Below are positions 44,642 through 54,684 of a DNA stretch of 64,000 nt, piece after piece. Below the pieces are notes generated by a model. It had not been told where the DNA came from, made no database searches, and worked only from the letters and a program-made list of their open reading frames with translations. Source of the stretch: Inquilinus limosus DSM 16000. Lineage in GTDB: Bacteria; Pseudomonadota; Alphaproteobacteria; DSM-16000; Inquilinaceae. Where the stretch lies: contig NZ_AUHM01000001.1 in the NCBI RefSeq assembly GCF_000423185.1, positions 742,733-806,732 of the forward strand, given 5' to 3'. Made by a program: the position numbers and the translations under genes. Position 1 is the stretch's first letter; each line of letters opens with the position of its first letter.

Positions 44642-47302
44642 TCAAGCTCGGCGGAACCGCTTGTAGGCTTCCATGACAAGCAGCACGCCGATGCCCAGTC
44701 CGGAGAGACTGAGGCCCTCCACGACCGACAGTGTCCCCAACGACAGCAGGTCCCGAAGCGGCGGGATGGCCAGCGCGGCGATCTGCAGGCCCTGGGTGGC
44801 GATCACGCCGCCGACCAGCAGCGGGTTGTTTCCGATCGGAATGCGGAAGGCGGAGCGCGTCTCCGAGCGGCAGTTGAAGCAATGCGCGTTCTCGCACCAC
44901 ACCAGGAGCCAGAGGACGGCCCCCTGCGCGGCACCGTGGCTCATGCCGTAGGACAGGGCGAACCAATATAAGGCGTAGCCGACCAGCCCCATCGTCGCAC
45001 CGCTCAGCACGACCTGCTCGATCATGCGACGGTCGAACACCGGCGCATTTGCTCGGCGGGCCGGACGCCGGAGCGCGCCGGGCTCGCCCCGCTCGAAGGC
45101 GAGGGCCACGTCCTGGATGCCATTGGTGATCAGGTTCAGCCAGAGGAGCTGGACCGCGGTGAGCGGCGGCGGCAGGCCGGTGAGCGTCGCCAGCAGCATC
45201 AGCAGGATCTCCGCCGCCCCGGTCGAGATGGTCAGCAGGATCACCTTGCGGAGATTGTCGTAGGCGACGCGCCCCTCTTCGATCCCGGCGACGATCGATG
45301 CGAAGTTGTCGTCGGTGAGGATCAGATCGGCCGCATCGCGGGCGACATCCGTGCCGCCCCTGCCCATGGCGACCCCGATGTCGGCAGCGTGCAGCGCGGC
45401 GGCGTCGTTGATGCCGTCTCCCGTCACGGCGACCACATGCCCCTGGCGGCGGAGGCTGTTGACGATGGCCAGCTTCTGCAGCGGTTCCGTCCGGGCGAAG
45501 ACGCGGGCCTGGCCCACCGCAGTATCGAACGCCCTCCCCGCCAGCCGGGCCAGTTCGGGGCCGGCAACGACCTCGTCCCGCGTCTCCGCCAGGCCGAGCT
45601 GCCGGGCGATGGCCAGGGCGGTCAGCGGGTGGTCGCCGGTGACCATCACGGCACGGATGCCGGCGTGCTGGGCCGCGAGAACCGCGCCACGCGCCTCCGG
45701 GCGGAGAGGATCGATCAGGCCCGCCAGGCCAAGCAGCCGAAGGCCCCGGAGGTCGCCCTCGACCGGCGATGCCACCGGTCCGGCGGCGACCGCGATGACG
45801 CGGTAGCCCGCCGAGGACAGTTGCGCCAGGGCCGCCTGCGCCCCCTCGTCCATCCCGCCGCAGAAGCCGGCGACCGTCTCCGGCGCTCCCTTCACGGAAG
45901 CGATCGTCACGCCTCCGATGTCGTGAAAGGCGGCCGCGAAGCGCTTCTCCGGCTCATAGGGAATGCGGCCGAGCAGGCGCGCCGATGCCGGCTCGCCCGC
46001 AGATCCTCCGGACGGCACGGCCGCCAGGAAGGCGAGGTCGACGGCATCGCCGTGCGGACCGTCGTCGCCATCGGCGGAAGCCTCGCTGGCCCACGCTCCG
46101 GCCCGCAGCAGTTCGCGGGCGGCGGGATCGGTTGCCGGCAGCTCGCCGGCGCCGGGCATCCAGAGCCGCTCGACCGTCAGTCGGTTGAGGGTGAGCGTCC
46201 CGGTCTTGTCGGTCGCGACCAGCGTGCAGGCGCCGAGCCCTTCCACCGCAGGAAGATGGCGGACGACGACATGGCGCAGCCCCATGCGGTGCATGGCGAT
46301 CGACAGGGCGACCGTCATCGCGACCGGCAGCCCCTCCGGTATCGCCGACACGGCGAGGGCCACGGCGAGGAGGAAGATATCGCCCGCCGCAGCGCCCCGG
46401 ACGGCCTCCAGCACGGCGATGACGGCGATCACTCCGACAATGGCCACAGCGACGTGGCGGGTGAACCGCTCCATGCGCCGGACCAGTGGCGGCGCGGGCT
46501 GGGGCGTCTCCAGGACCGCGGCCAGCTGCCCGATCACGGTCCGCCGCGCCGTGGCGACCACCACCCCGAGGCCCCGGCCGGTCTGCACCATGGTGCCGGC
46601 ATGCAGCATCGTCGCGCGGTCCCCGAGCGGTGCGTCCACGGGGATCTCGGCATCCGGCAACTTCCTGACCGCGAGGGATTCGCCGGTCAGCAGGCTTTCA
46701 TCGGCGGTCAGCCCATGCGCGTCGATCAGGCGAAGATCCGCGGCGATCCGCTCGCCGCTCTCGACCTGGACGACATCGCCCGGGACCAGATCCTCCGTCG
46801 GCAAGCGCAAAAGGCGGCCGCCCCGCCGGACGGCGGCGGTTCCCTTGACCAGCGCCTTCAGGGCGCGCGCCCGACCTTCCGCCCGCCATTCCTGGTAGGT
46901 GCCGATGCCGGCATTGGTCAGCAGCACCACCAGGATGAAGGCCGCGTCGGTGAGATGTCCCAGGCCGAGCGACACGCCGGCCGCGGCCAGCAGAAGATAG
47001 ATGAAGGGGCTCCTGAACTGGCTCAGGAAGACGCCGGCCAGCGTTTTGCCTCTGGGCTCGGGAAGCCGGTTCGCCCCCCAGCTCTCCAGCCGGGCAGCCG
47101 CCTCCGCCTCGTTCAAGCCGTCAGTCGCCGAGGACAGCCTCGCCAACACTCCGTCGACCGGCAGGTGGTGGAACAGCTCCTCCGACCGTGTGGCGGGGAG
47201 CGGAGGCCGGCGCTCTCGCAGTCGTGTCAGCAGGCCGGCAAAACCGGATGCAGGATGCGACGAGCCGGCGGCGCGGCCATGGACGAGCGTGTCGGGTTTC
47301 AT
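44642..47302 (-). CDS. P-type cation-transporting ATPase (P2-like)
   Basis: An 886-residue pump with an N-terminal cation-ATPase domain, LTGES actuator loop, PEGLP in helix 4, the phosphorylation motif D365-KTGT, and GDGINDA in the hinge. PEGLP places it with Ca2+/Na+/K+-type P2 pumps and not the heavy-metal class; the ion is unknown. The final third has the usual C-terminal helices and an NCRS segment typical of PMR1-like pumps. The ATG at 47302 has no clear ribosome site. Its anaerobox is centred exactly 41.5 bp upstream, so the mRNA could be leaderless. Confidence 0.9.
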   Translation of the reverse strand: MKPDTLVHGRAAGSSHPASGFAGLLTRLRERRPPLPATRSEELFHHLPVDGVLARLSSATDGLNEAEAAARLESWGANRLPEPRGKTLAGVFLSQFRSPFIYLLLAAAGVSLGLGHLTDAAFILVVLLTNAGIGTYQEWRAEGRARALKALVKGTAAVRRGGRLLRLPTEDLVPGDVVQVESGERIAADLRLIDAHGLTADESLLTGESLAVRKLPDAEIPVDAPLGDRATMLHAGTMVQTGRGLGVVVATARRTVIGQLAAVLETPQPAPPLVRRMERFTRHVAVAIVGVIAVIAVLEAVRGAAAGDIFLLAVALAVSAIPEGLPVAMTVALSIAMHRMGLRHVVVRHLPAVEGLGACTLVATDKTGTLTLNRLTVERLWMPGAGELPATDPAARELLRAGAWASEASADGDDGPHGDAVDLAFLAAVPSGGSAGEPASARLLGRIPYEPEKRFAAAFHDIGGVTIASVKGAPETVAGFCGGMDEGAQAALAQLSSAGYRVIAVAAGPVASPVEGDLRGLRLLGLAGLIDPLRPEARGAVLAAQHAGIRAVMVTGDHPLTALAIARQLGLAETRDEVVAGPELARLAGRAFDTAVGQARVFARTEPLQKLAIVNSLRRQGHVVAVTGDGINDAAALHAADIGVAMGRGGTDVARDAADLILTDDNFASIVAGIEEGRVAYDNLRKVILLTISTGAAEILLMLLATLTGLPPPLTAVQLLWLNLITNGIQDVALAFERGEPGALRRPARRANAPVFDRRMIEQVVLSGATMGLVGYALYWFALSYGMSHGAAQGAVLWLLVWCENAHCFNCRSETRSAFRIPIGNNPLLVGGVIATQGLQIAALAIPPLRDLLSLGTLSVVEGLSLSGLGIGVLLVMEAYKRFRRA

Positions 47303-47336
47303 GCCCCGGATGGTATCGGCCCTCCCCAGGCGCAAC

Positions 47337-47350
47337 TTGATCCACGTCAA
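47337..47350. promoter_or_regulatory. Anaerobox between P-ATPase and USP-VIT
   Basis: TTGATCCACGTCAA. Its centre is 41.5 bp from the P-ATPase start on the minus strand and 104.5 bp from the USP start on the plus strand. It could control both. Confidence 0.85.
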
Positions 47351-47447
47351 GGAGCACGAAGACCACGAGGCGAGAATGGCGCCGTGAACCCGCCTCTTCC
47401 CGCGCCGGCCAATGCATCGGCGGACGAGGCCCATCCAAGGGTGTGAG

Positions 47448-48281
47448 ATGCTCAAGAGCCTGCTGATTGGCCTCGACAGGACCGAAGCCTCGAGCCACGC
47501 CGAATCCGTCGCCCTGGATCTGGCCAAGCGCCACGGCGCCGCGATCAGCGGCGCATCCGTGATCGACGTCCCCTTCCTGACCGCTCCCGAAGCGACTCCG
47601 ATCGGCGGCGCCTATTACAAGTTCGCCAAGGATGTCGCCCTGCTGAAGCAGGCGCAGGAACAAAGCCAGGCTGTCCTTCAACAATTCGAAGAGCGCTGCC
47701 GGACGCTTGCGATCCGGTCGGGCACGACGGAGTACCACGGCGAGCCCTATGGGGAGCTGTGCAAGGCCGCGGACATCCATGACCTGATCGTCATCGGCCG
47801 GGATGTCACCTTCCATCGGGACGACCATGCGGTTCTGGGCGATGCCGTCGCGCGTCTGGCGAAGAACCTGCCGCGCCCGCTGGTGGTGGTCCCACCCGCA
47901 TCGCCTCGCGGCCCCGCCGTGCTGGCCGCCTATGACGGCAGCCTGCCGGCCATGCGCGCGCTGCAGCTCTACGCCCTTCTAGGCCTCTATCCGGACGCTG
48001 CGACCGGGGTGGTCGCCATCGACCGGGACAAGGCAACGGCCGAGGCGATGGCGGATCGAGGTGCCCGCTTTCTACGCCTGCACGGCCTCCGCGCCGAAGC
48101 CGTCGGCATCCAGTCCGGCGCGGATCCGGCCGAGGTGCTGCTGTCGGAGCTGCAGGCCTACGAGCCCGGCCTGCTGGTGATGGGCGCCTTCGGTCATCGC
48201 GGCTGGCGCGAAGCCCTGCTCGGCTCCTGCACCGGCACGCTCCTGCGTCGCGGCACCGTCCCGCTCTTCATCTATCACTGA
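47448..48281 (+). CDS. Tandem universal stress protein (two domains)
   Basis: A 277-residue two-domain USP (MLKSLLIGLDRTEASSHAES first; MGAFGHRGWREALLGSCTGTLL in the second half, which does carry the G-x2-G-x9-G-S-type spacing except for one substitution). The ATG at 47448 lies after GTGTGAG. The VIT gene follows 3 nt downstream, so the two are translationally linked. Confidence 0.9.
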   Translation: MLKSLLIGLDRTEASSHAESVALDLAKRHGAAISGASVIDVPFLTAPEATPIGGAYYKFAKDVALLKQAQEQSQAVLQQFEERCRTLAIRSGTTEYHGEPYGELCKAADIHDLIVIGRDVTFHRDDHAVLGDAVARLAKNLPRPLVVVPPASPRGPAVLAAYDGSLPAMRALQLYALLGLYPDAATGVVAIDRDKATAEAMADRGARFLRLHGLRAEAVGIQSGADPAEVLLSELQAYEPGLLVMGAFGHRGWREALLGSCTGTLLRRGTVPLFIYH

Positions 48282-48284
48282 CCG

Positions 48285-49013
48285 ATGCAGGCCCTCGAGC
48301 ACGGCCACAGCGTCGAAGAGATCCGGCGGCGTCTCGCCGCCGGTCCGCGCAGCAGCTATCTCCGCGACTGGATCTATGGCGGCATCGACGGCGCGGTGAC
48401 GACCTTCGCGGTCGTGGCGGGCGTGGCCGGGGCGGACCTGCCGACGCAGACCGTCCTCATCCTCGGCGCCGCCAATCTGATCGCCGACGGCTTCTCGATG
48501 GCCGCAGGCAACTTCAGCGGCACCAAGGCGGAGCGCGACGACTACGACCGGCTGGCCGCCGTGGAGCGGAAACACGTGTCGCTCGACCCGGACGGCGAGC
48601 GCGAGGAGATCCGGCAGATCTTCGCGGCCAAGGGATTCTCGGGCGCCGGCCTCGAGCGGGTCGTGGCGACCATCACGTCGAACGAGCCCGGCTGGATCCG
48701 GACCATGCTGGCCGAGGAATACGGCCTCGCCACGACCCGGCGCTCGCCCTGGGCGGCGGCGGCGACCACCTTCCTCGCCTTTCTTGCCTGCGGGCTCGTC
48801 CCGCTCCTGCCCTATGTGCTGGATGGCGGACTGGCCGCCTCGACGGTCGCGACCTCGGTCACCTTCTTCGGCATCGGCTCGGCCAAGAGCCGCTGGTCGA
48901 CCACCGCCTGGTGGCGTTCCGGGATCGAGACCTTTCTCATCGGCATGTGTGCCGCGGCGCTCGCCTTTCTCGTCGGCTTCGGGCTCAAGTCCATTGTCGG
49001 CGTGACGGCATGA
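48285..49013 (+). CDS. VIT1/CCC1-family transporter
   Basis: A 242-residue membrane protein with five hydrophobic segments. The signature DWIYGGIDGAVTTFAVVAGVAGA and NLIADGFSMAAGNFSGTKAERD identify the VIT/CCC1 family, which exports Fe2+ or Mn2+ from the cytosol. The region between helices 2 and 3 (about 80-145) is the usual metal-binding, acidic helical insert. It is coupled to the USP. Removing ferrous iron under low oxygen is a plausible role but is inferred. Confidence 0.88.
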   Translation: MQALEHGHSVEEIRRRLAAGPRSSYLRDWIYGGIDGAVTTFAVVAGVAGADLPTQTVLILGAANLIADGFSMAAGNFSGTKAERDDYDRLAAVERKHVSLDPDGEREEIRQIFAAKGFSGAGLERVVATITSNEPGWIRTMLAEEYGLATTRRSPWAAAATTFLAFLACGLVPLLPYVLDGGLAASTVATSVTFFGIGSAKSRWSTTAWWRSGIETFLIGMCAAALAFLVGFGLKSIVGVTA

Positions 49014-49060
49014 CCGAGGCTCCTGCGAGGCAGGCCCTCAATGTCGACAGCCGACATCGC

Positions 49061-50188
49061 TCATGTGACCGCCGCGCTCACGACCCGACGGAAACGGAAA
49101 ATCGAGAGGCCGAGGAACAGCCCTCCGATGACGGCGATGGCCAGGAATTGCGACCAGACCACCTCGATCCCGGCGCCGCGATAGAGGATCGCCTCGGCGA
49201 AGCTGACGAAATGCGTCGAAGGCGAGGCCTGCATCACGGCCTGGAGCCACGGCGGCATGCTCTCGAGCGGCGTGTTGCCGCCCGACAGCATGTTCATCGG
49301 CAGCGCGACCAGCATGAACAGCAACCCGAGCTGAGGCATCGAACGGGCGACGGTGCCGAGAAAGATGCCGATCGCGATGGCGAAGAAGAGATAGAGCACC
49401 ACCCCCGCCATGAAGAGCGGGATCGAGCCCGTGATCGACACGCCGAGCAGCCCGCGGACGACGATCAGGAGCGACAGCGCGACGGCCGCCGCAATCACCA
49501 CGCCGTTTGCCCAGACCTTGGCCATCGCGATCTCGAAGGGCGACAGCGGCATGGTCAGGAGATGGTCCATCGTGCCGTGCTCGCGTTCGCGAATCACGGC
49601 CGCGCCGGCGAGGACGATCGCCAGCATCGTGACGTTGTTGAGGATCGCCATGATGCTGGTGAACCAGGGCGAGGACAGGTTCGGGTTGAACGCCACCCGG
49701 ACCACGAGATCGACCGGGGGCTCCTCGGCCGCATCCGTCCGGCCGATGAAGCGCGCGATCTCTCTGCTCGCGATCTGTTCGATATAGCCCGCGCCGATGC
49801 CGGCCTGCATCATCGCCGTCGCGTCGACATTCACCTGGATCGCAGGCCGGCGGCCGGCCACCACGTCCTTCTGGAAATTCGGCGGGATGTCGATGACGAA
49901 GGTGTACCGGGCGAGGTCCATCAGCCGGTCGATGTCGCCGACGGCGATCTCCTGCGGTGGCTTGAAATAGGGCGGCAGCAGCGCCTGGGCGATCCCGCGC
50001 GACAGCGGCGACCGGTCCTCGTCGGCGATCGCGACCGAGGCATCCCGCAGCTCCTGCGAGATGCCTCGGGCCTGGCTGTAGACGGCGAAGGAGAAGGTGT
50101 AGACGATCAGCCCGAGCAGCACGAGATCGTGGCCGAGGCTCCGCAGTTCCTTTGTGCCGAGCCAGAAGATGTTCGCGAGGCGCCGCAT
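49061..50188 (-). CDS. ABC-2 type permease (YhhJ-like)
   Basis: A 375-residue membrane protein with one N-terminal helix, a large extracytoplasmic domain (about 45-185) and five C-terminal helices containing the ABC-2 motif VIREREHGTMDHLLTMPLSP. It resembles YhhJ, partner of RbbA and a HlyD-type protein in enterobacterial yhiI-rbbA-yhhJ. It is last of three genes. The long extracytoplasmic domain is typical of exporters of drugs or polymers. Confidence 0.88.
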   Translation of the reverse strand: MRRLANIFWLGTKELRSLGHDLVLLGLIVYTFSFAVYSQARGISQELRDASVAIADEDRSPLSRGIAQALLPPYFKPPQEIAVGDIDRLMDLARYTFVIDIPPNFQKDVVAGRRPAIQVNVDATAMMQAGIGAGYIEQIASREIARFIGRTDAAEEPPVDLVVRVAFNPNLSSPWFTSIMAILNNVTMLAIVLAGAAVIREREHGTMDHLLTMPLSPFEIAMAKVWANGVVIAAAVALSLLIVVRGLLGVSITGSIPLFMAGVVLYLFFAIAIGIFLGTVARSMPQLGLLFMLVALPMNMLSGGNTPLESMPPWLQAVMQASPSTHFVSFAEAILYRGAGIEVVWSQFLAIAVIGGLFLGLSIFRFRRVVSAAVT

Positions 50189-50193
50189 CCGCC

Positions 50194-52932
50194 CTACCCT
50201 TCCTGCTTGCGCAGGAGCAGGAGGCTCAGGAGCGTGAGCGCGGGGATGAAGGCCGCCAGGGCCAGCAGGTTGCCGCCCAGCTCCTCAAAGCCCAGGGCCT
50301 TGGTGAAGGTGCCGACACTGACCTGGAGGAAATAGGTCATCGGGAAGGCGTGGCCCATCAGCGCGGCCGCGCCGTTCAGGGAAGACACGGGCGTCAGCAT
50401 CCCGGAGAACTGCGTGGCGGGCAGGACGGTGAGGATCGCCGTGCCGAACAGCGCCGCGATCTGGGTGCGGGCGAAGGCGGAGATCACGAGGCCATATCCC
50501 GTGGTCGCCGCGACGTAGAGGATGGCGGCGACGGCGAGCGTCCAAAGGCTGCCCTTGAGCGGCACCTGGAAGAGCGCGACCGCCATGACGAACAGGCAGG
50601 CGAAGTTGACCAGCGCCACGCCGATGTAGGGGAGCTGCTTGCCGAGCAGGAATTCGAGGCGGGTGACCGGGGTCACGTGCAGATTGGTGATCGACCCGAG
50701 CTCCTTCTCCCGCACCACCGCGAGCGCCATCAGGATGGCCGGGATCAGGGCGAGGAGCATCGCGATCGTCGACGGCACCATGGCGTAGATGCTCTTGAAA
50801 TCCTGGTTGTAGCGATAGCGGGTCTCGATCGTGGCGGCCGCCGTGTCCGTCGCCGATGCGCCCTGCTCGCGTGCCAGGTCCGCCAGGTACCGCTGGTGGA
50901 CGCCTTCGAGATAGCCGCGCGTGGTCTCGGCGCGGAACGGCATGGCGCCGTCCACCCAGGCACCGACCTCGGCCGGCAGCCCGCGCTGCAGGTCCCGGCC
51001 GAAGCCCGGGGGGATCTCGAGGGCGACCGAGAACGCGCCGGCCATGAGCCCCCGTTCGAGACCGGCATAGGTCGTGACCGGCGCCTGCTCCACGAAGTAC
51101 GCAGACCCTCTCAGACCCTCGAGATAGGCGCGGCTTTCGGGGGTCTGGTCGCGGTCCAGCACGGCAAAGGACAGGTTCTCGACATCCGTGTTGATGCCGA
51201 GGCCGAAGATCACCATCAGGAACAGCGTGCCGAACAGGGCGAAGCTCAGGCGGACGGGATCGCGCCGGAATTCCAGCATCTCGCGCCAGGAATAGGCGAG
51301 AAGGCGCCGTGCGCTGAAGGCGCTGCGCCTGCGAGCGGCCTGCGCCGGGGCGGCAGCCCCGGTCCAGGCGGGCGCGACACCCGGGTGGGCCGTCCCTCCT
51401 GCTGCCCCTTCCAGATGGCGGATGAAAGCCTCCTCGAGGCTGGCGGCCCCGCGCGACGCGACCAGCTCCGACGGCGAGCCGGTCGCCAGGACCCGCCCGG
51501 CATGCATCAGTGCCAGACGGTCGCAACGAGCGGCCTCGTTCATGAAATGCGTCGAGATGAAGATGGTGACGCCCTCGCGGCGGGACAGCTCGGCGAGGAG
51601 TTCCCAGAACTCGTCTCGGGCGAGCGGGTCGACGCCTGAGGTCGGCTCATCGAGGATCAGCAGCTCCGGCTCGTGCACGACCGAGACGGCCAGCGACAGC
51701 CGCTGCCGGATGCCGAGAGGCAGCGCGACCGCCGGCTGGTCGAGCCAGGCGGCGAGCCCGAAGCGACGGACCAGCCAGTCGATGCGCTCCCTCGCCTTCT
51801 CGCGCGGCAGGTGGAAGAGCCGGGCGTGGAGCTCGAGGTTCTGCCGGACCGTCAGTTCGGTGTAGAGAGAGAAGGACTGCGACATGTAGCCGACGCGGCT
51901 GCGGAGATTCATGTCCGTCGCGTCGATCGGCTGGCCGAACAGCCAGGCTTGGCCGTCGCTTGCCGGCAGAAGGCCGGTCAGCATCTTCATCGTCGTGGTC
52001 TTGCCGCAGCCGTTCGAGCCGAGGAAGCCGAAGATCTCGCCGCGCTCGATGCTGAAACTGACGCGATCGACCGCGACAAAGTCGCCGAAGCGACGGGTGA
52101 GATCCCGCGCGACAATGGCGGTCTCGCCGTCCTGCGCCTGGCGGGGTGGGATCTCCGGGGCCCTGTGGCCGGCCCGGAGCGGCGCCGGCAGCAGCGCGAT
52201 GAAGCTCTCCTCCAGGCTCTGCCGCCCGGCCTGCGCCTTGAGCGCGGCCGGGGTGCCGGTCGCGAGGATCCGGCTGGCATTCATCGCGACCAGCCAGTCG
52301 AACCGCTCCGCCTCCTCCATATAGGCGGTGGCGACGATGACGCTCATCCCGCGGCGCTCGGCGCACATGCGGTCGATCAGCTCCCAGAACTGACGGCGCG
52401 ACAGCGGGTCGACGCCGGTCGTCGGCTCGTCCAGGATCAAGAGGTCGGGATCGTGCACCAGGGCGCAGCAGAGGCCGAGCTTCTGCCGCATGCCCCCGGA
52501 GAGGTTCTTGGCCGGCCGGTCTCCGAAGGCGGAGAGGCCGGTGTCGGCGAGCAGAGCGTCGATCCGCCGCCGCCGCTCCGCGCGTGGCTGGCCGAACAGC
52601 CGCGCGAAAAAGTCGATGTTCTCCCGGACGCTGAGATCGGGATAGAGATTCTTGCCGAGCCCCTGCGGCATGTAGGCGATGCGAGGACAGACGGCCGTCC
52701 GGTGCCGGGGATCGGCGATGTCGCCGCCGAGCACCACGACCCTCCCCTTCTGGATCCGCTTGGCTCCGGCGATGATGCCGAGGAGCGTCGACTTGCCGAC
52801 GCCATCGGGTCCGATCAGGCCGACGAGCCGGCCCGCCGGCACATCGAGCGCGATCCCGTCGAGGGCGGACCGCGCTCCATATCGGTGCGCCAGTTCCTCG
52901 ACACGCACGACCGGCGCGGCCGGCGCGCTCAT
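50194..52932 (-). CDS. rbbA: RbbA-like ABC protein: two ATPases fused to an ABC-2 permease
   Basis: A 912-residue fusion. Domain 1 (about 10-240) has Walker [10 protein letters not shown], signature LSGGM and DEPTTGVD. Domain 2 (about 275-505) has Walker [10 protein letters not shown], a degenerate signature (LPLGIRQR) and DEPTSGVD. Domain 3 (about 545-912) is an ABC-2 permease with [17 protein letters not shown]. The length and order match RbbA/YhiH ('ribosome-associated ATPase'), which together with a HlyD protein looks like an exporter. The ATG at 52932 overlaps the HlyD stop by 4 nt. It should share the box at 54125. Confidence 0.9.
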   Translation of the reverse strand: MSAPAAPVVRVEELAHRYGARSALDGIALDVPAGRLVGLIGPDGVGKSTLLGIIAGAKRIQKGRVVVLGGDIADPRHRTAVCPRIAYMPQGLGKNLYPDLSVRENIDFFARLFGQPRAERRRRIDALLADTGLSAFGDRPAKNLSGGMRQKLGLCCALVHDPDLLILDEPTTGVDPLSRRQFWELIDRMCAERRGMSVIVATAYMEEAERFDWLVAMNASRILATGTPAALKAQAGRQSLEESFIALLPAPLRAGHRAPEIPPRQAQDGETAIVARDLTRRFGDFVAVDRVSFSIERGEIFGFLGSNGCGKTTTMKMLTGLLPASDGQAWLFGQPIDATDMNLRSRVGYMSQSFSLYTELTVRQNLELHARLFHLPREKARERIDWLVRRFGLAAWLDQPAVALPLGIRQRLSLAVSVVHEPELLILDEPTSGVDPLARDEFWELLAELSRREGVTIFISTHFMNEAARCDRLALMHAGRVLATGSPSELVASRGAASLEEAFIRHLEGAAGGTAHPGVAPAWTGAAAPAQAARRRSAFSARRLLAYSWREMLEFRRDPVRLSFALFGTLFLMVIFGLGINTDVENLSFAVLDRDQTPESRAYLEGLRGSAYFVEQAPVTTYAGLERGLMAGAFSVALEIPPGFGRDLQRGLPAEVGAWVDGAMPFRAETTRGYLEGVHQRYLADLAREQGASATDTAAATIETRYRYNQDFKSIYAMVPSTIAMLLALIPAILMALAVVREKELGSITNLHVTPVTRLEFLLGKQLPYIGVALVNFACLFVMAVALFQVPLKGSLWTLAVAAILYVAATTGYGLVISAFARTQIAALFGTAILTVLPATQFSGMLTPVSSLNGAAALMGHAFPMTYFLQVSVGTFTKALGFEELGGNLLALAAFIPALTLLSLLLLRKQEG

Positions 52933-54023
52933 GCGCCCGCGCTGGGCTGGAGGAACGCCGGCCATCCGGCCGCCGGGTCGAGCCGCACATAGGCCACGCC
53001 CGGCAGCCCCGAGCGCACCTCCTCGGCGTGGGCGCGGAGCAGCGCCGGATCGATCCTGACCCTGACGCGGAACATCAGCTTGTCCCGCTCCGCCCGCGTC
53101 TCCACGGTCTTGGGGGTAAACTGGGCTTGCGTCGCGACGAAGACGACCGTCGCGGGGATCGGGACATCCGGCAGGGCGTCGAGGACGATCCGGGCATCGC
53201 TGCCGAGCGCCGCACGGCCGGCATCCGCCGTCGGCAGGAAGATGTCCATGGTGACATAGGCGGTGTCGAGCATGGTGTAGACCTTGCCGCCGGCGGACAG
53301 CACCTCGCCGACATTCGCCAGCCGGTACTGGATGCGCCCGTCCTTCGGCGCGACCAGCGTGTTGTCGGCGATATTGACCCGATCGAGGTCGAGGTCGTGC
53401 GTCGCCGCGTCGAGCGCGTGCTCGGCCTGCCCTGCCCTCGCCTCGGCCGCGGCCAGCTCGGCCGTTGCCCCATCCAGCTGCTGCCGGCGCTGGTCGAACA
53501 GCTCTTCGGTCGCGAAGCCCCGCCGCACCAGCGCCCGCGTGCGGTCCAGCTCTCGCTGCGCGAGCTCCACCCGGGTGCGCTGCTGCTCCACATTGGCGCG
53601 CGCCTCGTCGAGCGCCTGACGGGCCTGGCGCAGACGGGCCTCGTCGCGGCTCATCGCAGCCTCGAGATCGCGGGTGTCCATGCGTGCAACCACCTGCCCC
53701 GCCGTCACCATGTCGCCCTCGTCCGCCAGGATCTCGGCGACGCGGCCGGAGAACTTGGTGGCGATGGCGATCTCGTCGGCCTCGATGCGCCCGTTGCCCG
53801 ACGCGATCCCCGCCGGCAGCCCGGCCTGGGACTGCTGCCACCAGTACCATCCGCCGGCGCCCCCCCCGGCAAGGACGAGGATCCCGATGACGACCGGAAA
53901 CCGCCGCTTCCGGCGGCTCTCCTGCGCGGCGGGACGCACGGCCGGGAGGTTGGGCGTCGGCGGCGTGCGGAGGAGCAGATCCTTGGCCTCGACGGGAGCC
54001 TCAGCGCTTTCGAGATCGCTCAT
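52929..54023 (-). CDS. HlyD-family membrane fusion protein (YhiI-like)
   Basis: A 364-residue periplasmic adaptor with one N-terminal helix (about 43-64), a biotinyl-lipoyl-like domain split around a long coiled coil (about 110-205) and a beta-barrel C terminus. It connects the RbbA/ABC-2 exporter to the outer membrane. The ATG at 54023 opens the three-gene operon, and the last four bases overlap rbbA. Confidence 0.9.
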   Translation of the reverse strand: MSDLESAEAPVEAKDLLLRTPPTPNLPAVRPAAQESRRKRRFPVVIGILVLAGGGAGGWYWWQQSQAGLPAGIASGNGRIEADEIAIATKFSGRVAEILADEGDMVTAGQVVARMDTRDLEAAMSRDEARLRQARQALDEARANVEQQRTRVELAQRELDRTRALVRRGFATEELFDQRRQQLDGATAELAAAEARAGQAEHALDAATHDLDLDRVNIADNTLVAPKDGRIQYRLANVGEVLSAGGKVYTMLDTAYVTMDIFLPTADAGRAALGSDARIVLDALPDVPIPATVVFVATQAQFTPKTVETRAERDKLMFRVRVRIDPALLRAHAEEVRSGLPGVAYVRLDPAAGWPAFLQPSAGA

Positions 54024-54124
54024 CGGGCGGCCCCTCGTCGGATCGGAGAAATGCGTTCATCCGATCCGGCGCCATGAGCCAGCTCGGCTTCGCGGGAAGC
54101 CTACTCACCCGTCGGAAGGATACT

Positions 54125-54138
54125 TTGAGATAGATCAA
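54125..54138 (-). promoter_or_regulatory. Anaerobox facing the HlyD-RbbA-ABC2 operon
   Basis: TTGAGATAGATCAA, centred 108.5 bp from the HlyD start. It is the last anaerobox in the window and marks the island's right edge. Confidence 0.8.
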
Positions 54139-54684
54139 GGCACCTACGGCCGGCCGGGCTCGATGTGCCCACCGCGCGCCGGTTGCCGGTCGTCCGGGTC
54201 CGGATCCGAGTTTGGATCTGGGACGCGGTCACTGCAGGCAAACGCCGCGTTTCCGAGTGCTCGCCCACGCGAAGCAGAAGCGACAAGCTCCTGAACTGCT
54301 GACGGGACCGTCAGGCGATTGTTCTGAAGTGGCGGATGGTTCGCCGGGCAAACAGCCAACGGACGCTGACCGTGAGGGAGAACGAGAGAAATGGTTGACG
54401 CCATAACAAATCTCGGGTGTCGCTCGGCACCAGGACCAGACGTTCGTCCACGCGGAGCTCAGGCCAGATTCTTCCCTTTGCTGATGTTCGAGCTTTCGGT
54501 GCGTTCGACTCTGTGCCCTCCGGAAAGCGAATTGCGATTGGACCGGCAGTTCCCGCTCGCATTCACGCTATGCTTGCCTGCTCGGCCGGGACGGCCTTGC
54601 GGCCGCCAGAGTCCTGGCGTAACGGACGGGTCCAGCGATGTCGCCCGTTGCGCCTCTCCCGTTGCCGGGTGCAGTGCCTGAGGG
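54139..54684. other. Gene-free stretch at the island edge
   Basis: About 550 bp without a convincing gene. Short open frames on both strands have no recognisable domain and no family-like starts. Base composition looks less G+C-rich than the flanking island. It could be decayed coding or mobile DNA, but no terminal repeats were seen. Confidence 0.5.

Noticed and set aside
50194..53850. A 1218-residue open frame extending the RbbA-like protein upstream
   Set aside because: The extra N-terminal part is an out-of-frame shadow of the HlyD gene. RbbA begins at 52932 by homology and the 4-nt overlap.
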